From the NCBI GenBank assembly GCA_022826805.1, contig JAJDUH010000022.1, forward strand, positions 1-64,000: a stretch of DNA of 64,000 nt, written 5' to 3'. This document shows positions 34,588 to 43,587 of the stretch, piece after piece. A model generated the notes under the pieces. It saw only the letters and a program-made list of their open reading frames with translations, was not told where the DNA came from and did no database searches. The translations under genes and the position numbers were made by a program. The stretch is from Candidatus Poribacteria bacterium (GTDB taxonomy: Bacteria > Poribacteria > WGA-4E > WGA-3G). Every line of letters starts with the position of its first letter. The first letter of the stretch is position 1.

Positions 34588-36099
34588 ATGGAAATACCTA
34601 TAATAATGGGAACAGAGACTGAGTACGGTATCTCAGTCAAAAATGCACGTGAACAAGATCCTGTCGCTGCTTCGACGCTGGTCGTCAACGCTTATAAAAC
34701 CTGCAGAGGCGATCTACCGAGCAGCGCGACTTCTGTCACGTGGGATTATGAACAAGAAACCCCGTTGATGGACGCGCGCGGATTTCAGGTGGAAATGGAA
34801 ACTGCTGTCACGGAGGCTGACACGAGTAGTACAGTCAATGACATCTTGATAAACGGCGGACGTTATTATGTAGATCACGCCCATCCTGAGTATTGCACGC
34901 CGGAATGCACCAATCCACGCGATCTGCTCCTGTATGAGAAGGCAGGAGAATTAATATTAGAGGTCAGTAGGGTCGCCGCTGAACGTTTGCTACTGGATAA
35001 CCAAGAGGTTATCATATATAAAAACAATACCGATTACAAAGGACATAGTTACGGCGCGCATGAAAACTACCTCATGTCCCGAAAGGTAGCGTTTGAGACT
35101 ATCGTTGACGGGTTAATTCCATTCCTTGTCACTCGGATTATTATCACCGGAAGCGGCAAAGTTGGGTCAGAAAACGCAACTGATACCGCAGCTTATCAAA
35201 TTTCTCAGCGTGCCGATTTCTTTGAGCAAGAAGTCGGGTTGAGTACTATGGTGAATCGCCCCTTGATTAACACGCGCGACGAACCACATGCTGATGATAA
35301 AATCTATCGACGCTTGCACGTCATCGTCGGTGATTCTAACATGTCTGAATTCAGCATCTATCTCAAAGCTGGCATTACTGGCATCGTGCTTCAGTTAATC
35401 GAGAAAGGTGTTGTCGGAGATCAGTTTAGTTTGAAGGAGCCAGTCGCCGCTATAAAGCATATCTCGCGCGATCTGTCTTGCAAAAATCCGATAGAACTCG
35501 AAAACGGGGAGCAGTGGACGCCGATAGAGGTGCAACGCGCCTATCTTGAACTCGCAAAGCAACACCTCACACCTAAAGAACGGACACCGGTAGTCGAAGA
35601 TGTCCTTGAGAAATGGCAATATGTACTCGATAACTTAGAAATTGATCCAAGGCGGCTGAGCCAACATCTCGACTGGATTATCAAAAAGAAATTATTGGAT
35701 GCTTACCGGAAGCGACACGGATATCAATGGGACGACGCACATGTCCGAATGCTTGACTTGCAGTACCATGATATTCGTCCAGACAAAGGGCTTTACATTA
35801 GACTGCTGAAAAATGGGCACGTTAAGCGTCTACTGAGTCATGAAGAAATCGTGCATGCAATGCATTATCCACCTGTAGATACGCGCGCGTATTTTCGTGG
35901 GACCTGTTTGCGAAAGTTTCCGAAGCACATTTATAGCGCAAGTTGGAACTCAATGATTTTTATAAGTAAATCAGGCGGACTTGACAAAATTATGATGGAT
36001 CGTCCCCACTTCGGTACACAACAGATCGTTGGCGAACTACTGAATAACTGTACTGCGGAGGAGCTCGTTAAAGAAATTCGAGGCGAAGCTTCAAAGTAG
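34588..36099 (+). CDS. dop: Pup deamidase/depupylase
   Basis: 503 residues of the carboxylate-amine-ligase fold shared with PafA and glutamine synthetase. MGTETEYGI at residues 7-15 supplies the first metal glutamates; YYVDHAHPEYCTPEC (about 92-106) carries the catalytic aspartate; NTRDEPHADDKIYRRLHVIV follows. It has the Dop-specific loop between these (about 40-75), which marks it as Dop and not PafA. It deamidates Pup's C-terminal Gln to Glu and removes Pup from substrates. 49 bp downstream of the ATPase. The stop codon TAG lies inside a heptamer-like repeat. Confidence 0.92.
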   Translation: MEIPIIMGTETEYGISVKNAREQDPVAASTLVVNAYKTCRGDLPSSATSVTWDYEQETPLMDARGFQVEMETAVTEADTSSTVNDILINGGRYYVDHAHPEYCTPECTNPRDLLLYEKAGELILEVSRVAAERLLLDNQEVIIYKNNTDYKGHSYGAHENYLMSRKVAFETIVDGLIPFLVTRIIITGSGKVGSENATDTAAYQISQRADFFEQEVGLSTMVNRPLINTRDEPHADDKIYRRLHVIVGDSNMSEFSIYLKAGITGIVLQLIEKGVVGDQFSLKEPVAAIKHISRDLSCKNPIELENGEQWTPIEVQRAYLELAKQHLTPKERTPVVEDVLEKWQYVLDNLEIDPRRLSQHLDWIIKKKLLDAYRKRHGYQWDDAHVRMLDLQYHDIRPDKGLYIRLLKNGHVKRLLSHEEIVHAMHYPPVDTRAYFRGTCLRKFPKHIYSASWNSMIFISKSGGLDKIMMDRPHFGTQQIVGELLNNCTAEELVKEIRGEASK

Positions 36100-36205
36100 T
36101 TGTCAGTTGTTGGTTGTTAGTAGTTGATAGTGCTTGTGGCAGGTGAACGGACGCAACAGCCACAAACCTCTTTAACTGAAAACCGATAACTGAAAACTGA
36201 TAACT
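36097..36205. repeat. Two heptamer tracts between dop and pup
   Basis: An inverted-sense tract (TTGTCAG TTGTTGG TTGTTAG TAGTTGA) at 36097-36131 and a forward tract (AACTGA AAACCGA TAACTGA AAACTGA TAACT) at 36174-36205. Being complementary they could pair in the mRNA ahead of pup. Confidence 0.6.
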
Positions 36206-36221
36206 ATGAAAGGAGAAAACA

Positions 36222-36419
36222 ATGTCAACTGAAAAACAACAGGAACACCTTGATCGCTCTGTCGATGAGACCGAAGACATCCAACCGAACGTTGAGCACG
36301 GTGAAGTCGACGAAGAATTTGTCGAGGACTTAGATGCACTTCTTGACGAGATCGATGAAATCTTGGAAGAAGATTCACAGGAATTCGTCGAGAACTATAT
36401 TCAGCGGGGAGGGCAGTAG
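36222..36419 (+). CDS. pup: Prokaryotic ubiquitin-like protein Pup
   Basis: 65 residues, highly acidic and low-complexity, ending in IQRGGQ. The C-terminal GGQ is the diagnostic end: Dop converts the Gln to Glu, then PafA links it to lysines of targets. The middle DEEFVEDLDALLDEIDEIL is the coiled segment bound by the ATPase. AAAGGAG lies about 7 bp upstream. The stop is followed after two bases by the prcB GTG, so pup and prcB are tightly coupled, as in Actinobacteria. Confidence 0.95.
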   Translation: MSTEKQQEHLDRSVDETEDIQPNVEHGEVDEEFVEDLDALLDEIDEILEEDSQEFVENYIQRGGQ

Positions 36420-36421
36420 GA

Positions 36422-37216
36422 GTGCTCGACCTCAATGATTACGGCACCTCCAACTTCTTTCAAATTATTAAGCGTCGCCACCCTGAGTTGTTAGCGGCGC
36501 TTAATTCATCTAATACTGTCCCAAATTCTCCTGCAGCAGAGCCATCGTTCCGGCATTATGAAGGAACTACCGTCCTTGCTGTTGTCTATGATGCCGGTGT
36601 TGTCATGGCTGGAGACCGACAGGCTACAGAAGGTTATCAGGTCGGCGAACGGCGAATTCAGAAAGTTTATCCAGTTGATCGGCACTCCGCAATCGCTGTC
36701 GCTGGAGCCGCTGGCCCCTGCATCGAGATGGCTAAACTCTTCCAGGTTGAAGTCGAATTTTATGAAAAAACTGAGGGGATGAGCCTCAGCTTGGAAGGGC
36801 AGGCAAACTTTCTCTCTCACTTGGTACGTTCAAACCTCGGACTTGCCATGCAGGGATTAATCGTCTTGCCCCTCTTTGCCGGTTATGATCTCAAGCGACA
36901 ACGCGGCCGGATTTTCAAATATGATGCTGTCGGGGGTCGCTATGAAGAAGACGACTATTATGCGATCGGTTCCGGCGGTAAAGACGCTCGCGCAACCCTT
37001 AAGAAACGGTATAATCCAGAGATCACCCGTCAGGAAGCACTCGAAGTCGTCGCAGAAGCACTCTGGGATGCCGCTGATGAAGATATTGCAACGGGTGGTC
37101 CTGATCTCATCCGAAAAATCTTTCCAACGCTTTACACCATTACTGAAGAAGGGGTCTCCGACGTTCCTGAGGCGACCGTTGAAGAACTATATCAGGAGTT
37201 AATATCACGCCTATAG
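36422..37216 (+). CDS. prcB: Proteasome subunit beta
   Basis: 264 residues with a 48-residue propeptide. Processing before Thr49 in HYEGTTVLAVVYDAGVVMAG would expose the catalytic N-terminal threonine of an active Ntn-hydrolase. Also conserved: GDRQATEGYQVGERRIQKVY with the lysine, and AIGSGGKDA. GTG start two bases after pup. It forms the inner rings of the 20S core with PrcA. Cytoplasmic. Confidence 0.93.
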   Translation: MLDLNDYGTSNFFQIIKRRHPELLAALNSSNTVPNSPAAEPSFRHYEGTTVLAVVYDAGVVMAGDRQATEGYQVGERRIQKVYPVDRHSAIAVAGAAGPCIEMAKLFQVEVEFYEKTEGMSLSLEGQANFLSHLVRSNLGLAMQGLIVLPLFAGYDLKRQRGRIFKYDAVGGRYEEDDYYAIGSGGKDARATLKKRYNPEITRQEALEVVAEALWDAADEDIATGGPDLIRKIFPTLYTITEEGVSDVPEATVEELYQELISRL

Positions 37217-37300
37217 TCTTGAATTCAACGTTCCTGTAGGTAAGCTAACCAATATCGCTACCTCCTTCCTACGCCTTGGGATACCAACAAAAACACAGAT

Positions 37301-38023
37301 ATGTCCACACCCTATTATGTTTCACCGGAACAAATTCGTCAGGATAAAGAGGATTTCGTCCGTCGCGGCATCGCACAGGCGAAGGAGGTCGTCGTCTTAG
37401 AATACCAAGATGGACTCCTGATGGTCGCTGAAAACCCACGTAAAACTATCTATAAAATCTCTGAAATTTACGACCGAATTGCCCTTGCAGCAGCAGGTAG
37501 GATTGCTGAATATGAAGCCTTACGCGTCGCTGGTATCCGAGAATCTGAGATCAAAGGCTTTCGCTACTACCGAGAGGATGTCACGGCAAAGTGGTTGACT
37601 AACCTCTACTCGCAACACATGGGAGCAGTCGCGCAAGCATGGGATTCCAAGCCCCTGGAGATTGAACTTCTTGTCTGTGAAGTTGGTATGACAGGGACAC
37701 AAACGGCATCTGGGCAACAAAATAACCAAATTTATCATATTGCGTTCGACGGTATCTATTCAGAAGAGGAAAAGTATGCCGTTATCGGTGGACGCACCGA
37801 GGCAATAACAGAAATTCTTGAACAGAACTACACTGATGGATTAGAGATACCAGCGGCACTCCGACTTGTAACAGAGACCTTTCAGACTGTTGAAGCGGAT
37901 ACGGATACGGATGATTATGAAGTCACTCCGCAAACAATAGAGGTAGCGTGTCTGGAACAGTCCGCTGGGCGTCGTAAGTTTCGGCGACTCTCCACTGAAG
38001 AGGTTACAGACCTTTTATCGTGA
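37301..38023 (+). CDS. prcA: Proteasome subunit alpha
   Basis: 240 residues: YYVSPEQIRQDKEDFVRRGI, an N-terminal gate region, then IYKISEIYDRIALAAAGRIA and AVIGGRTEAI. It lacks the catalytic threonine, as expected for the outer ring. 84-bp gap after prcB, without a strong promoter. The C-terminal tail (RRKFRRLSTEEVTDLLS) resembles the regulated tail of actinobacterial PrcA. No Shine-Dalgarno is obvious before the ATG. Confidence 0.92.
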   Translation: MSTPYYVSPEQIRQDKEDFVRRGIAQAKEVVVLEYQDGLLMVAENPRKTIYKISEIYDRIALAAAGRIAEYEALRVAGIRESEIKGFRYYREDVTAKWLTNLYSQHMGAVAQAWDSKPLEIELLVCEVGMTGTQTASGQQNNQIYHIAFDGIYSEEEKYAVIGGRTEAITEILEQNYTDGLEIPAALRLVTETFQTVEADTDTDDYEVTPQTIEVACLEQSAGRRKFRRLSTEEVTDLLS

Positions 38024-38100
38024 TTTTAAGCGTCTGACATTCACTGTTTGTTTACAAATACAGGCTCTCGTAACGAAAAATACTTGTTAAGGGGTAACTG

Positions 38101-39459
38101 ATGAATCGTAGAATTTACGGACTGGAAACTGAATTCGGAATCATCTGGACGCCTGATGTTCCGCGTAGAAAAACACTCACTGTCCAGAACGTCGTGATGT
38201 ACCTCTTCCGCGAAATCGTTGCCGGGAGAATGTACCCTGATGTCTTTCTTGAAAACGGTGCGAGGTTTTATCAAGACATAGGATGCCATCCAGAATATGC
38301 CACCCCAGAATGTGACGATGTCGCTGAACTTGTTGCTCATGATAAGGCGGGTGAACGCATTATCACGCGTCTCGCAGGAACAGCGGAACGGCGCATGCGC
38401 AACGATGGATTCTACGGAAAAATCTCTATTTTTAAAAACAATTTAGATACACCGGGGAATACTTATGGATGCCACGAAAACTATTTGATGGAGCGCCATG
38501 TCGATTTCCGTCAATTGGCAGCGCAGTTAATTCCATTCTTTGTAACGAGACAGGTCTTCGCAGGCGCAGGAAAAATCAAGCCTAAACATCGTGGCTATTA
38601 CGCTATCTCACAACGTGCTGAACACATCCGAGAGGAAATTTCCATCGGAACAACAACCGCACGCGGGATTATCAATACGCGCGATGAACCACATGCCGAC
38701 CGAGAGAAGTATCGGCGTTTACATGTTATCGTCGGAGATTCCAATATGTCCGAATTTTCCACTTTCTTGAAAGTCGGAACAACCGGTATCATTCTCCGTA
38801 TGATTGAAGATAATTTCATTGAACAACGCTTTGCACTCCGGAATCCCGTCAAAGCCATACGTGATATTTCTGATGATATTACATGTAAACACCTGATTGA
38901 ACTTCAAAACGGAAAACGGCTCTCCGCAGTTCAACTGCAATGGCAATACTTGGAGTGTGCAAAACGATACCTTGAGCAAGCCGAGTCTAATTCGACTACA
39001 GCGCAAATTATGGCACGCTGGGAATACGTCCTCACTTGCTTGGAAAGTGATCCAATGCAGTTGGACCGCGAATTGGATTGGGTAATTAAGTGGAAATGGC
39101 TACAGGCGTATCTCACAAAACGCGGGTTTGACTGGGATGCACCGCAAGTGAAACACTTGGATCTAAAATACCATAATGTACGTCAGGAGGAAAGTCTCTA
39201 CTATACCCTCGAAAATCGTGATGAGATTGAACGGATTGTCACGAATGAACAAATTCGGCACGCCGAACATTTTCCGCCTGAACGCACGCGAGCCAAGTTC
39301 CGAGGAAAATTCATCAAGAAAGTAAATGAAGGAAAGGTTTTGTGTGGTGTTAATTGGAGTTATATTCAACTTTATGAGCCGTACCAAATCCTTTATCTCT
39401 CGACAGATCCGTTTAAACCCGAATTTGATGAAGCAAGTCGTACTATTTATTCAATCTAA
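38101..39459 (+). CDS. pafA: Pup--protein ligase
   Basis: 452 residues: MNRRIYGLETEFGIIW with the metal-binding glutamates at the start and FYQDIGCHPEYATPECD (about 58-74) with the catalytic aspartate; NTRDEPHADREKYRRLHVIV is shared with Dop. It lacks the Dop loop, which identifies it as the ligase. It activates the Pup C-terminal Glu with ATP and forms an isopeptide bond to lysine. AAGGGG lies 6 bp upstream. Last gene of the pup-proteasome set; Dop and PafA are clear ancient paralogs. Confidence 0.93.
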   Translation: MNRRIYGLETEFGIIWTPDVPRRKTLTVQNVVMYLFREIVAGRMYPDVFLENGARFYQDIGCHPEYATPECDDVAELVAHDKAGERIITRLAGTAERRMRNDGFYGKISIFKNNLDTPGNTYGCHENYLMERHVDFRQLAAQLIPFFVTRQVFAGAGKIKPKHRGYYAISQRAEHIREEISIGTTTARGIINTRDEPHADREKYRRLHVIVGDSNMSEFSTFLKVGTTGIILRMIEDNFIEQRFALRNPVKAIRDISDDITCKHLIELQNGKRLSAVQLQWQYLECAKRYLEQAESNSTTAQIMARWEYVLTCLESDPMQLDRELDWVIKWKWLQAYLTKRGFDWDAPQVKHLDLKYHNVRQEESLYYTLENRDEIERIVTNEQIRHAEHFPPERTRAKFRGKFIKKVNEGKVLCGVNWSYIQLYEPYQILYLSTDPFKPEFDEASRTIYSI

Positions 39460-39461
39460 AT

Positions 39462-39486
39462 AACTGACAACTAACAACCAAATAAC
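39462..39486. repeat. Heptamer repeat tract
   Basis: TAACTGA, CAACTAA, CAACCAA then ATAACAGG, immediately after pafA and running into the ppdK ribosome-binding site AGGAGG. Confidence 0.6.
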
Positions 39487-39498
39487 AGGAGGCTTTTG

Positions 39499-42132
39499 AT
39501 GCCACAACCAAAGTATGTCTACTTCTTTGGAGGCAGTGAAAGCGAGGGCGACGCTACAATGCGAACCCTCCTCGGCGGAAAAGGGGCAAATCTCGCAGAG
39601 ATGAGCAATCTCGGTATACCTGTCCCACCCGGCTTTACTATCTCCACTGAGGTTTGTAAATTATACTACGAAAATGACAAACGGTACCCCGCTGGACTTG
39701 ACGAACAGATTGACGAGAATTTAGCGAAATTAGAAGCTACGCTCGACGCAAAATTCGGTGATACTGAAAACCCACTCCTCCTCTCTGTCCGTTCTGGTGC
39801 TGCTGTTTCAATGCCGGGTATGATGGACACGATTCTCAACCTCGGTTTGAACGATGATGCCGTTCAGGGGCTGATCGCCAAATCCAAAAACAAACGTTTC
39901 GCTTATGATGCATACCGACGCTTCGTTCAGATGTTTGGAAACGTTGTACTCAACGTCGATCACGATGAATTTGAGCATTTACTCGAAGAAAAGAAAAAGG
40001 CGAAAGGCGTTACATTAGATACTGAATTAGAAGCCCCAGATTTAGCGGCACTCGTCCGAGAATTTAAGGACGTTGTTAGACAGCGCACAGGGAGTGATTT
40101 TCCTGATAATCCTCGGCAGCAATTAGATATGGCACGAGACGCCGTGTTTGAATCCTCCGGAAACCAGCGGGCTATTACCTATCGTCGTCTCAACGATATT
40201 TCCGAAGAACTCGGACGCACTGCTGTTAACGTTCAGGTGATGGTGTTCGGAAATATGGGCGGAAGTTCTGGTACGGGCGTCGCCTTCACCCGTAATCCTT
40301 CGACCGGTGCAAACCAATTTTACGGCGAATTCCTCATGAACGCACAGGGCGAAGATGTCGTCGCCGGCATCCGCACACCGCTGCCGATCGCCGAGTTGAG
40401 AAACATCTCACCCCAGGCATACGATGAATTGGTCGAGATCGGCTTGAGCCTTGAGATGCACTATCGCGACATGCAAGACGTGGAGTTTACGATTCAAGAT
40501 GGAAAACTCTACATGCTTCAGACCCGTAACGGGAAACGTACAGGTCAAGCTGCTGTCCGCATTGCCGTTGAAATGGTTGAAGAACGCTTAATCGATAAGG
40601 AAACCGCTTTGACGCGTGTCCCCGCTAATGACTTGGATCAGCTCCTGCATCCAAGTGTTGATCCGGATGCTAATGTTGAAGTTATCGCACAGGGCTTGCC
40701 TGCCTCTCCGGGGGCAGCTGTTGGAAAGGTTGTCTTCACAGCACTTCACGCTGAAGAACTCGCAGCCAAGGGAGAAAAGGTCATTCTCGTCCGGACCGAA
40801 ACCTCACCGGAGGATATCGGTGGGATGGATGCTGCAGAAGGGATACTCACTGCACGCGGTGGTATGACAAGCCACGCTGCAGTCGTCGCACGCGGCATGG
40901 GAAAATGTTGTGTTGCTGGGTGTTCATCCCTGTTTATCAATGAAGCGGCAGCGGAATTTTATGCAGAAGGAAGACGTTACGCTGAGGGAGATTTCATCAC
41001 ACTCAACGGATCGACAGGTGATGTCCTTGATGGACAGGTGGCACTGATCCAACCTGAGTTGAGTGGACAGTTCGGGACGCTCATGGAATGGGCAGATGAG
41101 GTCCGATCCTTAGGCGTTCGCACAAATGCGGATACACCCGAAGATGCAACAAATGCCAGACAATTTGGCGCAGAAGGTATTGGACTCTGCCGTACCGAGC
41201 ACATGTTCTTCGGGACAGGGATTGATGCCATTCGTGAGATGATTCTCGCCGATGACACAGCAGAACGCCAAGAGGCGTTGGCAAAATTACTGCCCCATCA
41301 GCGTTCAGACTTTATCGGTATCTTTGAGGCGATGGCAGGCTATCCGGTCACTATCCGTACCCTCGACCCACCACTCCACGAGTTCTTGCCGAAAAACGAA
41401 GCCGAGATTCTCGAGCTTGCTGAGCGAATCGGCATTGAACCACAAAAACTGCGTGAGCGTGTTGAAGAATTGCATGAGTTTAACCCGATGCTTGGGCATC
41501 GTGGATGTAGACTCGGTATCGTCTACCCAGAGATAACCGAGATGCAGGCACGCGCAATCTTTGAAGCCGCCGTTGATGTCACAAAACGCGGCATCCCAGT
41601 TTTACCAGAGATTATGATCCCGCTCGTTGGACATATCAACGAATTGTCCTTGCAACGCGAAGTAGTTGTTGAAGCAGCAGAAGCCGTGTTTAGCGAGACC
41701 GGCACCCGTGTTGAATATCTTATTGGCACAATGATTGAACTGCCGCGCGCAGCACTCACCGCTGACAAAATCGCCGCCGAAGCCGAATTCTTCTCCTACG
41801 GCACCAACGACCTCACCCAGACAACATTCGGGATGAGCCGTGATGACGCTGTGAAATTCCTTGATGACTACGTCCGAAATGGTGTTCTCGAGTACGATCC
41901 GTTCCAGGTGCTTGACCAAGATGGGGTCGGGAGTCTCTTGCAGATCGGTTCTGAAAAAGGACGGACAACACGTCCCGACCTCAAAGTCGGTATCTGTGGT
42001 GAGCACGGCGGAGAGCCAAATTCCGTGAAATTCTGCCACGGATTAGCGTTTGATTACGTATCCTGTTCCCCATTCCGTGTGCCGATTGCACGACTCGCCG
42101 CAGCACAGGCTGTCATTGAAGACGAAGATTAG
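39499..42132 (+). CDS. ppdK: Pyruvate, phosphate dikinase
   Basis: 877 residues from the ATG at 39499, 6 bp after a perfect AGGAGG. Modules: N-terminal ATP-grasp (GGKGANLAEMSNLGIPVPPG, SVRSGAAVSMPGMMD), central swivelling domain with the phosphohistidine loop GGMTSHAAVVARGMGKCCVA (His about 454), and C-terminal PEP/pyruvate barrel with GLCRTEHMFF and FFSYGTNDLTQTTFGMSRDD. It interconverts pyruvate, ATP and phosphate with PEP, AMP and pyrophosphate. Length matches the family. It follows pafA by 39 bp and could be cotranscribed with it. Cytoplasmic. Confidence 0.95.
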   Translation: MPQPKYVYFFGGSESEGDATMRTLLGGKGANLAEMSNLGIPVPPGFTISTEVCKLYYENDKRYPAGLDEQIDENLAKLEATLDAKFGDTENPLLLSVRSGAAVSMPGMMDTILNLGLNDDAVQGLIAKSKNKRFAYDAYRRFVQMFGNVVLNVDHDEFEHLLEEKKKAKGVTLDTELEAPDLAALVREFKDVVRQRTGSDFPDNPRQQLDMARDAVFESSGNQRAITYRRLNDISEELGRTAVNVQVMVFGNMGGSSGTGVAFTRNPSTGANQFYGEFLMNAQGEDVVAGIRTPLPIAELRNISPQAYDELVEIGLSLEMHYRDMQDVEFTIQDGKLYMLQTRNGKRTGQAAVRIAVEMVEERLIDKETALTRVPANDLDQLLHPSVDPDANVEVIAQGLPASPGAAVGKVVFTALHAEELAAKGEKVILVRTETSPEDIGGMDAAEGILTARGGMTSHAAVVARGMGKCCVAGCSSLFINEAAAEFYAEGRRYAEGDFITLNGSTGDVLDGQVALIQPELSGQFGTLMEWADEVRSLGVRTNADTPEDATNARQFGAEGIGLCRTEHMFFGTGIDAIREMILADDTAERQEALAKLLPHQRSDFIGIFEAMAGYPVTIRTLDPPLHEFLPKNEAEILELAERIGIEPQKLRERVEELHEFNPMLGHRGCRLGIVYPEITEMQARAIFEAAVDVTKRGIPVLPEIMIPLVGHINELSLQREVVVEAAEAVFSETGTRVEYLIGTMIELPRAALTADKIAAEAEFFSYGTNDLTQTTFGMSRDDAVKFLDDYVRNGVLEYDPFQVLDQDGVGSLLQIGSEKGRTTRPDLKVGICGEHGGEPNSVKFCHGLAFDYVSCSPFRVPIARLAAAQAVIEDED

Positions 42133-42220
42133 GACAGGCTAAGGGACATTGTTACTGTTAGGTAGGGCGCGCTTTATTCGCGCGCCTACCTCGCGCGTAT
42201 AAGTATAGCCTCTAAATAGT

Positions 42221-42324
42221 GTAGGCTGGGTTGAGAGGACAATCACCAGTATCTGTCTTGTTTATAGAGAGGACATTCTTCTTCGATGATTCCGGCGTAT
42301 AGATAAATGTAGCGAAACCCAACA
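42221..42324. repeat. ~100-bp element with GGGTTG...CAACCC-type ends
   Basis: It opens GTAGGCTGGGTTGAGAGGAC and closes TAGCGAAACCCAACA. Same ends and nearly same length as elements at 57751-57851 and 60352-60454. A separate GC-rich hairpin (GTAGGGCGCGC...CGCGCGCCTAC) lies just before at about 42162-42184. These two repeats account for most of the gene-free 42133-42457 spacer. Confidence 0.6.
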
Positions 42325-42457
42325 TCTCAAATTTGAATGCTTTATACGCATTAGGTGTTGATGTTCTATATGCTTATGTCAAACTCACGTTAAAGTAGCC
42401 TTGAGATGGTGGAAAGTACTGTGTTTTTGATGAGCGCGTTGCAAGCGGAGGTAAAAA

Positions 42458-43006
42458 ATGAATACCCAAGAAGGTCTCACTCCCGAAACCGTCTTGATGA
42501 CGTTGGAGGAATTCCTTGAAAGCGATTTAGAGGGATATGAATACGTTAAAGGAGAATTAGTATCGATGCCACCTACATCAGGGGAACATGGTAGGATTAG
42601 TGTGAACCTTATTCTGCCGTTAGGCTTGTACGTTCGTGAAAATCGGTTAGGGGATATCTATGTGTCAGAGACAGGTTTTAGAGTTGGTGAACGCGTGTTG
42701 GTGCCAGATGTTGCTTTTCTCTCAACAGACCACATCTCTGCTGACTTGAGTAAAGTTTTCCCAATTCCCCCAGATCTTGCTGTTGAGGTGGTTTCTCCAA
42801 CAGATATGTTACATCGGGTTGAAGAAAAAGCATTTGCTTATTTAGAAGCAGGGACACAGTTAGTCTGGGTGCTTAAGCCTGTGTCTAAAACAGTAACGGT
42901 CTATCGTTCGGAAACTGACATCACGCTGCTCACGCGGAATGACACCCTCACCGGTGAAGAGGTTGTCAAAGGTTTTTCTTGTCAGGTGGCAGAACTTTTT
43001 GAATAG
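42458..43006 (+). CDS. Uma2-family (DUF820) putative nuclease
   Basis: 182 residues of the restriction-endonuclease-like DUF820 fold: YEYVKGELVSMPPTSGEHGR near residues 28-47, RVLVPDVAFLS with the active-site aspartate, and PDLAVEVVSPTD with the glutamate, followed by KAFAYLEAGTQLVWVL. Expanded in cyanobacteria and some other lineages; biological role unclear, with proposals around mobile DNA. GGAGGT 7 bp before the ATG. The stop overlaps an upstream-extended reading of the next gene by one base. Confidence 0.8.
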   Translation: MNTQEGLTPETVLMTLEEFLESDLEGYEYVKGELVSMPPTSGEHGRISVNLILPLGLYVRENRLGDIYVSETGFRVGERVLVPDVAFLSTDHISADLSKVFPIPPDLAVEVVSPTDMLHRVEEKAFAYLEAGTQLVWVLKPVSKTVTVYRSETDITLLTRNDTLTGEEVVKGFSCQVAELFE

Positions 43007-43017
43007 TGGCATTTAGG

Positions 43018-43049
43018 GCTTCTGTAGGAGGGATTTTAGAATCCCGACT
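43018..43049. repeat. GTAGGAGGGATT hairpin repeat
   Basis: GCTTCTGTAGGAGGGATTTT followed by AGAATCCCGACT: GGGATT/AATCCC hairpin. Related to the unit at 5520-5545. Its presence before the cupin start argues against an N-terminal extension. Confidence 0.5.
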
Positions 43050-43083
43050 TTCTTTTTTCCTCTATCAGGGAAGGGCAATATAT

Positions 43084-43527
43084 ATGCTAATCGCAGATAT
43101 AAATGAAATGGACGGGCGCACCTATCCCGCCCGTAGACTGACCAGAAATCTCGTCGGTGGCGCATCCCCGATCCAGATAGGCGAATTCTGCATGGGGTTC
43201 GTCGTCTTAGAACCAAACGGTGGACAAGTGCCGTGGCACAACCACGAACAGGAAGAAATCTACTTCATCGTTGAAGGCGAAGGCGAAATGTGTCTCGGCG
43301 AGGAACGTCAAACCATATCCGCCGGGCAGACTGTATTTATCCCTTCTTGGATTTTCCATCAATTGACGAATACCGGTGACACACCCATGCACATGGTCTA
43401 CTGTTATGGACCCGCTGGCGATGTGGCGCACTGGAAACAAGAACTCGCAGGCACACTCCCGAAAGCCGGTGTTGACGCACCACCACTCCCAGAAGGCGCA
43501 GCCCCCCAATGCACCGACAAACCTTAG
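43084..43527 (+). CDS. Cupin-domain protein
   Basis: 147 residues from the ATG at 43084 (MLIADINEMDGRTYPARRLT); an in-frame extension to 43006 reads through a hairpin repeat and is unlikely. One cupin barrel with motif 1 VPWHNHEQEEIYFIVEGEGE (metal histidines and glutamate) and motif 2 FIPSWIFHQLTNTG. Single-domain cupins of this sort may be isomerases, epimerases or small-molecule binding proteins. No neighbour suggests a pathway. AAGGGC precedes the start. Confidence 0.75.
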   Translation: MLIADINEMDGRTYPARRLTRNLVGGASPIQIGEFCMGFVVLEPNGGQVPWHNHEQEEIYFIVEGEGEMCLGEERQTISAGQTVFIPSWIFHQLTNTGDTPMHMVYCYGPAGDVAHWKQELAGTLPKAGVDAPPLPEGAAPQCTDKP

Positions 43528-43587
43528 ACCTATTCACCTATTTTCGCGTGGACTGGATGTAAAATAAGAAAGCAGAATTAATAGACG

